This document shows positions 1 to 7,592 of a stretch of DNA of 27,865 bases, in pieces (position 1 is the first letter of the stretch; each line of letters starts with the position of its first letter). Source of the stretch: JBKHDT01 sp049974825 (lineage in GTDB: Bacteria > Pseudomonadota > Gammaproteobacteria > Halothiobacillales > Halothiobacillaceae); contig JBNGDJ010000022.1 of assembly GCA_049974825.1 (NCBI GenBank), positions 1 through 27,865 on the forward strand, in the 5' to 3' direction. The notes under the pieces are model-generated. The model had not been told where the DNA came from. It was given only the letters and a program-made list of their open reading frames with translations, and did not search any database. A program made the translations under genes and the position numbers.

Positions 1-133
1 CGCCCTGCCGCACAATGGCGCAAGCCATTGAATTGCGGAGCATGGCCCGGGCGTGAACGCGGGCTCCGCCAGCTGACGCGTTAGAGCTGGCGTTAGCCCA
101 CAAATCCAGGGATGGATTTGTGCAGAGTGTCCC
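1..133 (+). repeat. Intergenic structured repeat, copy A (left part cut by window edge)
   Basis: This stretch aligns with 9895-10046 nearly end to end, with one deletion in the middle. It contains a hairpin CAATGGC-GCAA-GCCATTG (13-30), an inverted repeat GCGGAGC (35-41) / GCTCCGC (63-69), CCAGCT (69-74) / AGCTGG (85-90), and a perfect 10-bp hairpin CACAAATCCA-GGGA-TGGATTTGTG (99-122). Two of the loops have the GNRA form. The 3' end reads GCAGAGTGTCCC. It lies immediately upstream of operon I, just as copy B lies upstream of operon II, so it marks an operon boundary. It could be a REP-like mobile repeat or a transcribed processing/termination element; the sequence alone does not decide. Confidence 0.85.
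2..31 (+). CDS. C-terminal tail of an upstream gene (partial, 9 codons)
   Basis: Reading from base 2 gives ALPHNGASH followed by TGA at 29-31. The 778-aa gene of operon I ends in ALPHNGVSH plus TGA in exactly the corresponding part of repeat copy B. By analogy an upstream coding sequence, mostly outside the window, probably ends here inside the repeat. The evidence is only this parallel and an open frame to the edge, so the call is tentative; the repeat could equally be wholly non-coding here. Confidence 0.35.
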   Translation, partial: ALPHNGASH

Positions 134-157
134 AAGAAAACCCCTGATCCTTGCGTT

Positions 158-191
158 CACGAAGCCCGCAAAGGCCTTGGATGGCTTCGTG
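158..191 (+). other. Stem-loop between repeat A and promoter
   Basis: CACGAAGCC (158-166) pairs perfectly with GGCTTCGTG (183-191) across a 16-nt loop. There is no T-run after it. It may be part of the terminator/processing region of the upstream transcript. No gene was recognised between 134 and 301. Confidence 0.4.
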
Positions 192-216
192 CCGGCTCTC
201 CGCGGTCCGGTTTTTA

Positions 217-245
217 TGGCAACTGCGCCCGTTATGGGCTATACC
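217..245 (+). promoter_or_regulatory. Candidate promoter of operon I
   Basis: TGGCAA (217-222), a 17-nt spacer and TATACC (240-245) precede the first gene. The -35 match to the sigma70 consensus is weak. The main support is that the same arrangement, TGGCAA, 18 nt, TATAAA, sits upstream of operon II at 10134-10163, and that the bases around the -10 are also alike (ATGGGCTATA here, ATGGACTATA there). The predicted start would be near 252, just before a hairpin leader. Confidence 0.45.
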
Positions 246-252
246 GAACAAA

Positions 253-281
253 GCCCGACTGCCGGCCGGCAGTTGTCGGGC
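253..281 (+). promoter_or_regulatory. Leader hairpin before the first gene
   Basis: GCCCGAC (253-259) pairs with GTCGGGC (275-281), enclosing a further TGCCGG/CCGGCA self-complementary block (260-271). A TTTT run (287-290) and the GGAGA ribosome-binding site (291-295) follow directly. The position, between a candidate promoter and the start codon, suggests an effect on translation or early termination of operon I. This is inference from position only. Confidence 0.4.
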
Positions 282-301
282 CGCCGTTTTGGAGAATCCC
301 C

Positions 302-3300
302 TTGCCCCGCCTTTTGCGAACACCGCCCTGCATGAAGTCATTGCTGGCCTGCTCCAGGCATTTCCCGGCGGCGCGATTCAATCGTCTGCGCCGTAGTGCC
401 TTGGGTCAATCAGGGCCTGCACGCAGCAGGCCGATCTGGCCGGTGTTGTCCTGGCTGGCCGGTTTGCTGCTGTGGCTCGGCTTACTCCTGCCTGTAATGG
501 CGGATCCGGCGCCCGGGGGTGTGCTGACCCAGCAGGAGCTGGTGGCCGTGGGCAATGAGTTCGGTCGCGTTGAGGTCGAGTGGCGGGCCGAGCTGGATCG
601 GCATCGAGCACGGGTGAACGAGATTGAATCCTCGGTCCGCAGCCGGGAACAGAAAGACTTTCTCCTGCAACGGGAGGTGCGGGTTCATCGCGCCGAATCG
701 CAGCGAATTGCGAAGACTCGTCACCAGGTCCAGGACGTACTCATTACCGAGGCCAACGCGCGTGCCGCCCGGAGCGGCAGTGCCACCCGCCAGCGGATCG
801 AGGCTTCTCTGGGAACCTCCATCGACGATCCAGCACACCGGGGCATGCAGGGGGACCTGGATGCCCAGGGGGGTGTGCGCAGCGTCGAGGCGCTCAAGCA
901 GACAATGCTCGATGCCGGCCTGGATCATGTGCCCATGGCCGAGACGCCCGGCACGCTTGAGTTGGGCGGCAATTTCGAGGTGGTCGTGCACAAGACCGGC
1001 CTGGATGCACCGGCCGGCAGCCAGTTCGCCGAGATTCGCGATGCCGTGGATGCGCGCAATCATGAAGTCTATCTCTCCGAGCGCATGCGCAACCGGGCAG
1101 CTGGAACCCAGCAGGCCGGCACCGATTTTGTCGAGGTTCAGGATCATTACAAGAAAGCCGTCGAGGGCTTGCAGGCACAAGGCCGGGTGCTTGTCGATCA
1201 GCCGGATGTCATGCAGACGATGGCCAAGGGGACTTCCAAGACACTCCAGATCGGCGATGTCTCCGATGCCGAGCTTGAGGCCATCCTGCGCAGGCAGGGC
1301 ATCGACCAGACACCCGCGCAATTCCGGGACCGTCTTCAGAAAATCAAGGAACAGCGGATCTTTATCGACGATCCGGTCGAGGCGGCGCGCATCCGCGATG
1401 CAGGCAACGAAATCTTCACCCGTGCCGAGCAGCGGGCGCATCAGCGGGCGCAGACCGAAATCGACGCCCGTCAGGCCGAGATCGACCGGATTCGGGACAA
1501 TATTCGCAAGGTCGATGCCATGAGCGACCGCCCCGACACGCGCGCGCGTCGGGAGGCCTTGAAAAAGTCCCTGCAGGCTCGGGAGAAGGCCATTCGCCAG
1601 GAACTGATCGACTCGCGCAGCAAGATGCGCGCCGCGGCCGAGGCCAATGCGGAACTGCGCCAGGAACTTGGGACTGATAGCCCGCGCCCGCGGCCGGATA
1701 CCGATACCGGCCGGCCTGCGCCTGCCGAGGCGGGGGACGGGCCAAGGACCGCAACGGATGCCGACGCAGGTTCCGGCCGGCCAAGAGAACTTGCCCCGGA
1801 GCGGCCAAGGCCGGTGGATGCCGGATCGCGCGCGCCGGCGCCAGAAGCGCAGGGCGGCTGGCAGAAGGTCAAGGGCGGCGCAGTCCGGGCTTTCGAGGCT
1901 TATGGCGTGCTGACCGACATCACGGATATTGGCAATGCGGCCAAAAAGCTCGAACAGTACATGGAGGGCGAAGCCACCACGGGCGAGGTTGTCCGCGAAG
2001 TCCTGAATCTTCCCCCGCTGGCACCGGTCGGCACGGTGGTGGGCACCATGGAAATGTCCGGTCAGAGGCTGTCCGACTATCTCAAGCTTCAGGGCGAGAT
2101 GAAGCGGGCGAACGAAACCAACTTCGAGGCCTATCTGAACCAGTGGGCATTGCAGTTTCGCAAGGCCGGCATGAGCACCGAGGAGGCGCGCCGGTACGTG
2201 GCTGCCTCGGTCGAGGCGGGAAACCTGGACGCGCTGGAGGCCCAGGCCGCCAGACTGCGGGCCGCCGGTCATGACATCCGATCGCCGGAACTGATCGTCG
2301 AGGAGGCGCCGGGACCGGACGGCGGCAACTGGTACATGTGGGAAAACGCCAAGGAACTTGGTCACGGCATGGCCAAGTCCGCCTACGAGGGCGGCGAGTA
2401 CATCGTCATGGCGCCGAGCCGCGTGGTCGAAGCCTTTGGCGAGCGCGAGCTGGAAGAGGCCATGCTGGCCTATCGCAGCGCCACGGCCGAATCGGACATG
2501 AAGACCCGACTGTACCGCGCCCTGCGCGCGGCGGGCATCGACCGGGAACGTGCGCTTGACGGCGTACACAAGGGCGGATCGGCCCTGACCCGCCTGACCC
2601 GGGAAGTGCGCGAGAACCTGGCCAAGGCCCGCGAGGAGGCAGCCCGGGTGGAGGCGGAGCGCGTCGCGTTGCAGGAGCGGATCAATGCGGTCATTGCCCG
2701 CATTGAGCGCCTGTGGTGGATGGAGCTTTCCCTGGCCACCACCCCGCCGACGCCGATCCCCGTCCCGCGGGGAACGGACCCGGAGGCGATGATCGATGTC
2801 GAGGTGCGGCTGACCGGCGGGCTGGACGAGGCAGTGGCCCGCATCCGGCGGGACCTGGCGGCCATTGTCGGCCAGCAGCCTGTCATCGAGACACGTATCG
2901 AACTTTCACTGCCCGGCGCGAAGCCGGTGGATGCCGAAACCTGGCAGGCCGAGCTTCCGGCCCGTCAGGATGTCTACCCGCTTGCCGCGGGGATCGCCGT
3001 GCGGATTTCGGGGCTTCCGGATGATCTTGCTCCACTGCAGCGGACGATCCGCCGCCGTGTAGAGACTGCCGTAATGGTCAAGGCCGCAGAGGAGCGGATC
3101 GCCTTTGCCGAGGATGCCTACGAGTTCGTTGACGGCGATTACGAGCCGGTCAGCGCGGTAACCGAAAACCTGGATCCCGAATCTTCCTACTACTATTACT
3201 GGACCTACCGCGACCAGGCCGGGATCACCGACGATCCGGTCTGGAAACTCCTTGCCCGCCTGGATGAGCCGGACAAGGCCCAGGAGTCGACGGCCACGGT

Positions 3301-4129
3301 GGCACTGGCAGATCTGGCAACCGGGATGCTGCTTGACGAAGCCACTGCCACCATCCACGTCGAACCGGCCGAGACGGGCGAAACCACGCAAAAGATCAAC
3401 CTGTTCGGCAATCGCCTGTACTGGACCACGGCCACGCCTCTGGCCAACGATCCGTCGGTTCGCCTGCCCGAGGCAATGATGCAGGTCACGCCAACCATCG
3501 AGGGCATTGTCGGCGAGATCCGCACCGACTCGCTGGCCTGGGAGCGTCTGCAAGCGCTGCGTGATCCCGAGCAGTCGGTGGATGCAATCCTGCGCGCCCG
3601 CATGCTCGAGCAGTTCGCGACCATGGGCATCGAGCCGGACGAGGCCACGGTGGCCAAGGCCTTGCAGATGGCCAAGTCGTTTTCCGGCATGGCCGGCGCC
3701 GATGGGGAGATCGAGGTGCCCGAGCTGCTTGCCCATGGCCTGGTTGCCGCGGGCAGGCCGGTCGCCATCCGCGTGGCCGCCTCCTTGCCGATGCCGCCGC
3801 GCATCCCGGTCACCTTCGGTTCGGGCGATGAGGCGGTCGCGCTGGATGCCGAGGTCCGCCTGCGTCACTGGACCCTGTCCACGGGCTTTGCCCAGACCGA
3901 CCCGGTTTCCGGAAACAATGCCGCCGCCGTGATCGAGTGGGTGCCTGAAGCCGGTGATGGCCGGGAGTCGGTCGGGCTGAACCTGATGATCGAGTACGAG
4001 ATGATCTTCTACCGGCGCGGGACCGACGAACCCTGGACCGAGGACGGGGTGCCCCTGCGCTATCAGCATCTGAGCACCCACTTCCCCATCGGCATGTTCT
4101 TCCTGCCCGTTCAGGAGTCGTCGCCATGA
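302..4129 (+). CDS. Large exported coiled-coil/helical protein of unknown function (1275 aa)
   Basis: I do not recognise this family. The chosen TTG start has GGAGA 6 nt upstream; an ATG at 332 lacks a ribosome-binding site. An unusually long basic N-region is followed by a hydrophobic core (residues about 47-66) and a likely signal-peptidase site PVMA|DPAP after residue 67. Residues about 80-150 and 370-460 are charged heptad-like helices. A Pro/Asp/Arg-rich linker lies at about 460-515. Further helices follow to about 810, then beta-rich segments to the C-terminus, which ends in an alternating-hydrophobic domain. I see no cysteine in the mature part. It opens operon I and overlaps the next gene by ATGA. 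The size, helix content and export suggest a periplasmic scaffold or a surface protein; membrane anchoring by an uncleaved signal is possible. Confidence 0.85.
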   Translation: MPRLLRTPPCMKSLLACSRHFPAARFNRLRRSALGQSGPARSRPIWPVLSWLAGLLLWLGLLLPVMADPAPGGVLTQQELVAVGNEFGRVEVEWRAELDRHRARVNEIESSVRSREQKDFLLQREVRVHRAESQRIAKTRHQVQDVLITEANARAARSGSATRQRIEASLGTSIDDPAHRGMQGDLDAQGGVRSVEALKQTMLDAGLDHVPMAETPGTLELGGNFEVVVHKTGLDAPAGSQFAEIRDAVDARNHEVYLSERMRNRAAGTQQAGTDFVEVQDHYKKAVEGLQAQGRVLVDQPDVMQTMAKGTSKTLQIGDVSDAELEAILRRQGIDQTPAQFRDRLQKIKEQRIFIDDPVEAARIRDAGNEIFTRAEQRAHQRAQTEIDARQAEIDRIRDNIRKVDAMSDRPDTRARREALKKSLQAREKAIRQELIDSRSKMRAAAEANAELRQELGTDSPRPRPDTDTGRPAPAEAGDGPRTATDADAGSGRPRELAPERPRPVDAGSRAPAPEAQGGWQKVKGGAVRAFEAYGVLTDITDIGNAAKKLEQYMEGEATTGEVVREVLNLPPLAPVGTVVGTMEMSGQRLSDYLKLQGEMKRANETNFEAYLNQWALQFRKAGMSTEEARRYVAASVEAGNLDALEAQAARLRAAGHDIRSPELIVEEAPGPDGGNWYMWENAKELGHGMAKSAYEGGEYIVMAPSRVVEAFGERELEEAMLAYRSATAESDMKTRLYRALRAAGIDRERALDGVHKGGSALTRLTREVRENLAKAREEAARVEAERVALQERINAVIARIERLWWMELSLATTPPTPIPVPRGTDPEAMIDVEVRLTGGLDEAVARIRRDLAAIVGQQPVIETRIELSLPGAKPVDAETWQAELPARQDVYPLAAGIAVRISGLPDDLAPLQRTIRRRVETAVMVKAAEERIAFAEDAYEFVDGDYEPVSAVTENLDPESSYYYYWTYRDQAGITDDPVWKLLARLDEPDKAQESTATVALADLATGMLLDEATATIHVEPAETGETTQKINLFGNRLYWTTATPLANDPSVRLPEAMMQVTPTIEGIVGEIRTDSLAWERLQALRDPEQSVDAILRARMLEQFATMGIEPDEATVAKALQMAKSFSGMAGADGEIEVPELLAHGLVAAGRPVAIRVAASLPMPPRIPVTFGSGDEAVALDAEVRLRHWTLSTGFAQTDPVSGNNAAAVIEWVPEAGDGRESVGLNLMIEYEMIFYRRGTDEPWTEDGVPLRYQHLSTHFPIGMFFLPVQESSP

Positions 4130-4905
4130 AATCGTCATCCTGGCTGACGATCATGGCGCTGACCGGCGTTCTGTGGATGTCGGGTCATCCGGTGGCGTTC
4201 GCGGAAGAGGCCGTGCCGTCAAGTCTGTCCCCGGCGTTCCTGCCCCGGCCCGACAATCTGCTCCGCGACCCGGAGGACCGGCCTGCCGAAACGGGCGCGG
4301 TCACCACCTTGGGCGTACGTGCGGACAACCCCGGCCGGCTTGAGTTGCGGGATGGTGGCGGGTCGCTGCTGGCCAGGGACGAGGGACCGTCGCCGGCCAT
4401 CGTGCATGACTGGGTCCATGATCCAGAGGACCCCGTACCCGATGAGCCTTTCGTGGTCATCTTCCACCCTCGGGATGACCTGCAGCCGACCCGGCGCCTG
4501 ATTCGCGTGGCGGCCGGCTCCCCGCTTTACCGGGTGCTGACACAGGATGCAACCGGGCAATGGCGACTTGAGCCGGCCTCTCCCGCCTCCTTTGCGCCCG
4601 GTGTTTTGTCCGGGACGGACGGGGCCGTCCGGCACGATCCGCCGCCCGACCTGGAAAGCCTGGAGCGCGAACTGGCGCAGCTGCAGACGCTTGAAGACGG
4701 GCAGGGCGACCTGACCGCGGCGCAGTGGCGTGAATCGGGGCTGCAGGCGATCCTGGACGGGGAATACGAGCTGGCGCTCGAACGGCTCGAGCGCAGTCTG
4801 GCCATGGCGCATGATGACGAGCTCGCCGACCGGGTTCAGCGCTTGAGGCGGTTTATCGAACTGCGCGATGAGCGCAGGCAGGCGGAGGAGCAAGTCGAAC
4901 CATGA
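4126..4905 (+). CDS. Small periplasmic protein with C-terminal TPR-like helices (259 aa)
   Basis: A clear Sec signal peptide (residues 1-26, cleavage near AFA|EE) precedes a proline- and aspartate-rich region and a probable small beta domain (about residues 50-150). The C-terminal 90 residues are helical; the segment ILDGEYELALERLERSL looks like a single TPR-type helix pair. The ATG overlaps the previous stop (ATGA), and AGGAG (4113-4117) lies 8 nt upstream, so the start is well supported. It is translationally coupled with both neighbours and is probably a partner of the two giant proteins it sits between. No family was recognised. Confidence 0.85.
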   Translation: MKSSSWLTIMALTGVLWMSGHPVAFAEEAVPSSLSPAFLPRPDNLLRDPEDRPAETGAVTTLGVRADNPGRLELRDGGGSLLARDEGPSPAIVHDWVHDPEDPVPDEPFVVIFHPRDDLQPTRRLIRVAAGSPLYRVLTQDATGQWRLEPASPASFAPGVLSGTDGAVRHDPPPDLESLERELAQLQTLEDGQGDLTAAQWRESGLQAILDGEYELALERLERSLAMAHDDELADRVQRLRRFIELRDERRQAEEQVEP

Positions 4906-7592
4906 ACGCGCATGCTGTGCAGGTAGCCCCGCGCGGGCAAGTCGGCAAGCCCCCGCATTGCGGTTCAGAGGCTGAAGATCGGTCGGTCCGACTGATCTTG
5001 CGCGGGAACAGCAACGATCGGCCGCAGCCTGTTTTTCGGGCAGCCCGCCGGATCGCCCTGCTGGTCCTTTCGGCACTTCTGCTGGGAATCTCGCTGGCGG
5101 CCAGCGCGGATGGTTACGAAGTGATCGAAGCATCCGGGGCCATCGAATGGGCGTCCGGGCCCGGCACGCTGCCCCAGCTTGCCCGCTCCGGGGCGGTGAC
5201 GGCCCGTGCATTGATGGCTTATGACGCCCTGCCCGTCGAGGTCACCGGGCTGGCCCTTCGGTTGCGCGGCCAGGGGATTGACCTGCTTGCGGCGGACCTG
5301 GACCGATTGCAGGGCATTCAGAGCCAGGTCGAGGCCGGCGAGATCATGCTCGACCCGGAAGACAAGGCGATTCTCGAGCGTTTGATCCGTCTTGTGGAAG
5401 ACGGCGCCTACCTTGACTGGCATCTGGTCCAGACCGGGCCGGCCGAGGGCCTCACGCCGGATGCGCGTTTTCGAGGTCAGGGGCGACTGGTGCTGCAGGG
5501 GCCGGAGGGTATTCAGGTGATCGACCGGCTCGCCGAGGCGCCCCTGGCCCAATCCATTCACGAACAGGTTTTGTTCGATGGCAGCTCGCTGGCCGACTGG
5601 AGCCCTTTTGCCTACAACGGGGGCGTGCTCTTCGAGGAAAACGCCGTGCTTGCCGATGGCGCGCTTTCGCTGTTCGCCCCGGATGACCTGGGCTGGGCCA
5701 AGCTCGGCATCTGGCATTCGTCGGCGCGGCTGACCATGCCCCGCGAGGTCGACGAACACCGCGTGGTTCTTGGCGTGGACTTTGACAGTGGCAGGGATAC
5801 CGGGATTTCGCTGGCGCTGCACCCCGAGGAAAAGGCCGGGGAGGATCCCTGGAGTGGCAACGCCCTGCGCATTCAGCTGGTTGACCTGGGCGAGGGAAAG
5901 GGACGGCTCCATGCCAATCGCCAGAAAAGCCGGGTAGGCAGCAGCCCCAGTCGTATCGACTTTCCCTGGCCTGCGGGCGCGGGACGTCTCGAATGGGTAT
6001 TCAGGCCGGACCAGGTCATGGAAGTGTGGCTGGCGGGTGTGCGGATCGGCCATTTTCCGCTGGAAGAGAACCTGGGGGGTCAGACCTGGGTACCGCATGT
6101 CTACGCCCAGGTGCCGGGCAAGAGCCGGGCGTTCCAGACGACCGTTAGGCGAGTCTGGTTGTTGGAAGCGCCCTTTGCCGAGGCGGTAGACCTGAGCCTG
6201 GTCACGCAGACACCCCTGGTCCGAACGCTTTTCGACGGTCGAACCCTGGGACCGCGCTGGGCGCTGCATTTTTCCGGGCGGGGCCGGTCGATCGAGGACG
6301 TCATGCACTGGCGTGCCGGTACGCTGAGTCTTGAATGGGATGCCGACAATCCGGCTTCCCTGGCGGGTTTGTACACCGTGCAGCCGTTCCTGGTCCTGGA
6401 TCGCTTTGACGAACAGGGCGAGGCGATCGTGGATGTGCAGCTCGACGGTGCGACCAGCGCCAACTTCGAGATTGCCTTTCAGTCCCCGACGATCTACCCG
6501 GGCAATCGACCCACCCGCGGTGCTTACGTTTTCTCGGTTTCCCGGGCCGAGGATGGCCTGCTTGACGTGCAGGCCGGTCTTGCCGGAGACAAGGACAGCC
6601 CGTTCTCGGTCGAGGGCCTGGCGCAACTGCCCGACCAGATCCGCTTTCGGATGACCCACGCGGGAGTGACCGCAGAATTCGACGGCCTGCATCTGGGTCC
6701 GGTGCCCTTTGGGCAGATTTTCGATGGCGCGGCCCTGCGCATGTTTGTCAACGCCGTTGCCGGGGACAGCGGCCCGACCCGGCTGGTGCTCAAGCGGGTG
6801 GACCTCACAAGAACTACCCGGGCGCCACTGGACGGCCCGGTTCCTGCGCCGGGTGTCGACCCTCTGCCCTTGTCGGCCCGTTTTGATGGCCGGATGAGCG
6901 ATGACTGGGTAGGACAGGACCTGGGCGATGCGAAGTTCGCCGAGCAGTTCGATTCGCTTGAGGAAGGGATTCGGCTCCGGCGCCGGGAAAACCCGCCAAA
7001 CAACAACCGGGCGGCGCTGGTCAGTGCCGGGCCGATCATTGTCCTCGATGAACGGCTCGATGTGGGCCATTACCGAACCGAGCTGCTCTTCGACCCGGAT
7101 GATCCCGAGCTTGCGGTCGAAGTCCTGCTGGCGACCAACCCCGACTCCATCCTTAAGAGTGCCGCTTACGCGGTCACGCTGCGCAAGCGGCAGGATGGCG
7201 GTCTGGATCTCGGGCTGAAGGCAGATCACTTTTCCTACGGGATCTGGTCGCGCAGTCTGCCGGCCGGCTGGGATCGGCTCTGGTCCGGAAAGGTCTCCAT
7301 TGTGCTGGCGCAGGGGCGGATTGACGTGCGGCTTGATGACGATGTTGGCCTGAGCGCCCTGACCGACCGGGCGCGCAGCGGCCGTGCCTGGCATCTGGCC
7401 CTGCGCCCCGGCGTCGGCGGTCAGCGTGAGCCGGGGCGCTTCACGCTGCGTTCGGTGGCCAGCGGCTGGCAGGGCCCGGATGGCATGACCAAGCCCCTGC
7501 GCTGGCATTTGACGGACCCGGAAGACTTTGACCCCGCAGCCTTTGTTCGGGACCTGGCCGAGCAGGTCGACATGATGGAAACTGCCCCATGA
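4902..7592 (+). CDS. Exported protein: new N-terminal domain plus three tandem lectin-like (DUF1080/ConA-like) modules (896 aa)
   Basis: A hydrophobic export segment (residues about 48-66, cleavage near AASA|DG after 69) follows a long 47-residue N-region. Residues about 71-200 form a domain that recurs at the N-terminus of the 1147-aa gene of operon II; shared blocks include RxLMAYxxLP and GIDLLxADL. Three units then open with the same motif, LFDGSSLADW (224), LFDGRTLGPRW (443) and RFDGRMSDDW (660), spaced 219 and 217 residues. This FDG-xx-L-xxW opening and the beta-rich pattern are typical of DUF1080/concanavalin-like folds, which often bind or hydrolyse sugars. Which of those two applies here is unknown. 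The ATG overlaps the previous stop; a GGAGGAG run lies about 11 nt upstream. It probably works in the periplasm or at the surface. Confidence 0.85.
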   Translation: MNAHAVQVAPRGQVGKPPHCGSEAEDRSVRLILRGNSNDRPQPVFRAARRIALLVLSALLLGISLAASADGYEVIEASGAIEWASGPGTLPQLARSGAVTARALMAYDALPVEVTGLALRLRGQGIDLLAADLDRLQGIQSQVEAGEIMLDPEDKAILERLIRLVEDGAYLDWHLVQTGPAEGLTPDARFRGQGRLVLQGPEGIQVIDRLAEAPLAQSIHEQVLFDGSSLADWSPFAYNGGVLFEENAVLADGALSLFAPDDLGWAKLGIWHSSARLTMPREVDEHRVVLGVDFDSGRDTGISLALHPEEKAGEDPWSGNALRIQLVDLGEGKGRLHANRQKSRVGSSPSRIDFPWPAGAGRLEWVFRPDQVMEVWLAGVRIGHFPLEENLGGQTWVPHVYAQVPGKSRAFQTTVRRVWLLEAPFAEAVDLSLVTQTPLVRTLFDGRTLGPRWALHFSGRGRSIEDVMHWRAGTLSLEWDADNPASLAGLYTVQPFLVLDRFDEQGEAIVDVQLDGATSANFEIAFQSPTIYPGNRPTRGAYVFSVSRAEDGLLDVQAGLAGDKDSPFSVEGLAQLPDQIRFRMTHAGVTAEFDGLHLGPVPFGQIFDGAALRMFVNAVAGDSGPTRLVLKRVDLTRTTRAPLDGPVPAPGVDPLPLSARFDGRMSDDWVGQDLGDAKFAEQFDSLEEGIRLRRRENPPNNNRAALVSAGPIIVLDERLDVGHYRTELLFDPDDPELAVEVLLATNPDSILKSAAYAVTLRKRQDGGLDLGLKADHFSYGIWSRSLPAGWDRLWSGKVSIVLAQGRIDVRLDDDVGLSALTDRARSGRAWHLALRPGVGGQREPGRFTLRSVASGWQGPDGMTKPLRWHLTDPEDFDPAAFVRDLAEQVDMMETAP

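Noticed and set aside
482..2569. Long antisense reading frame (695 codons)
   Set aside because: It mirrors the 1275-aa gene; high GC at third codon positions leaves the opposite strand open. It has no ribosome-binding site, signal or recognisable motif.
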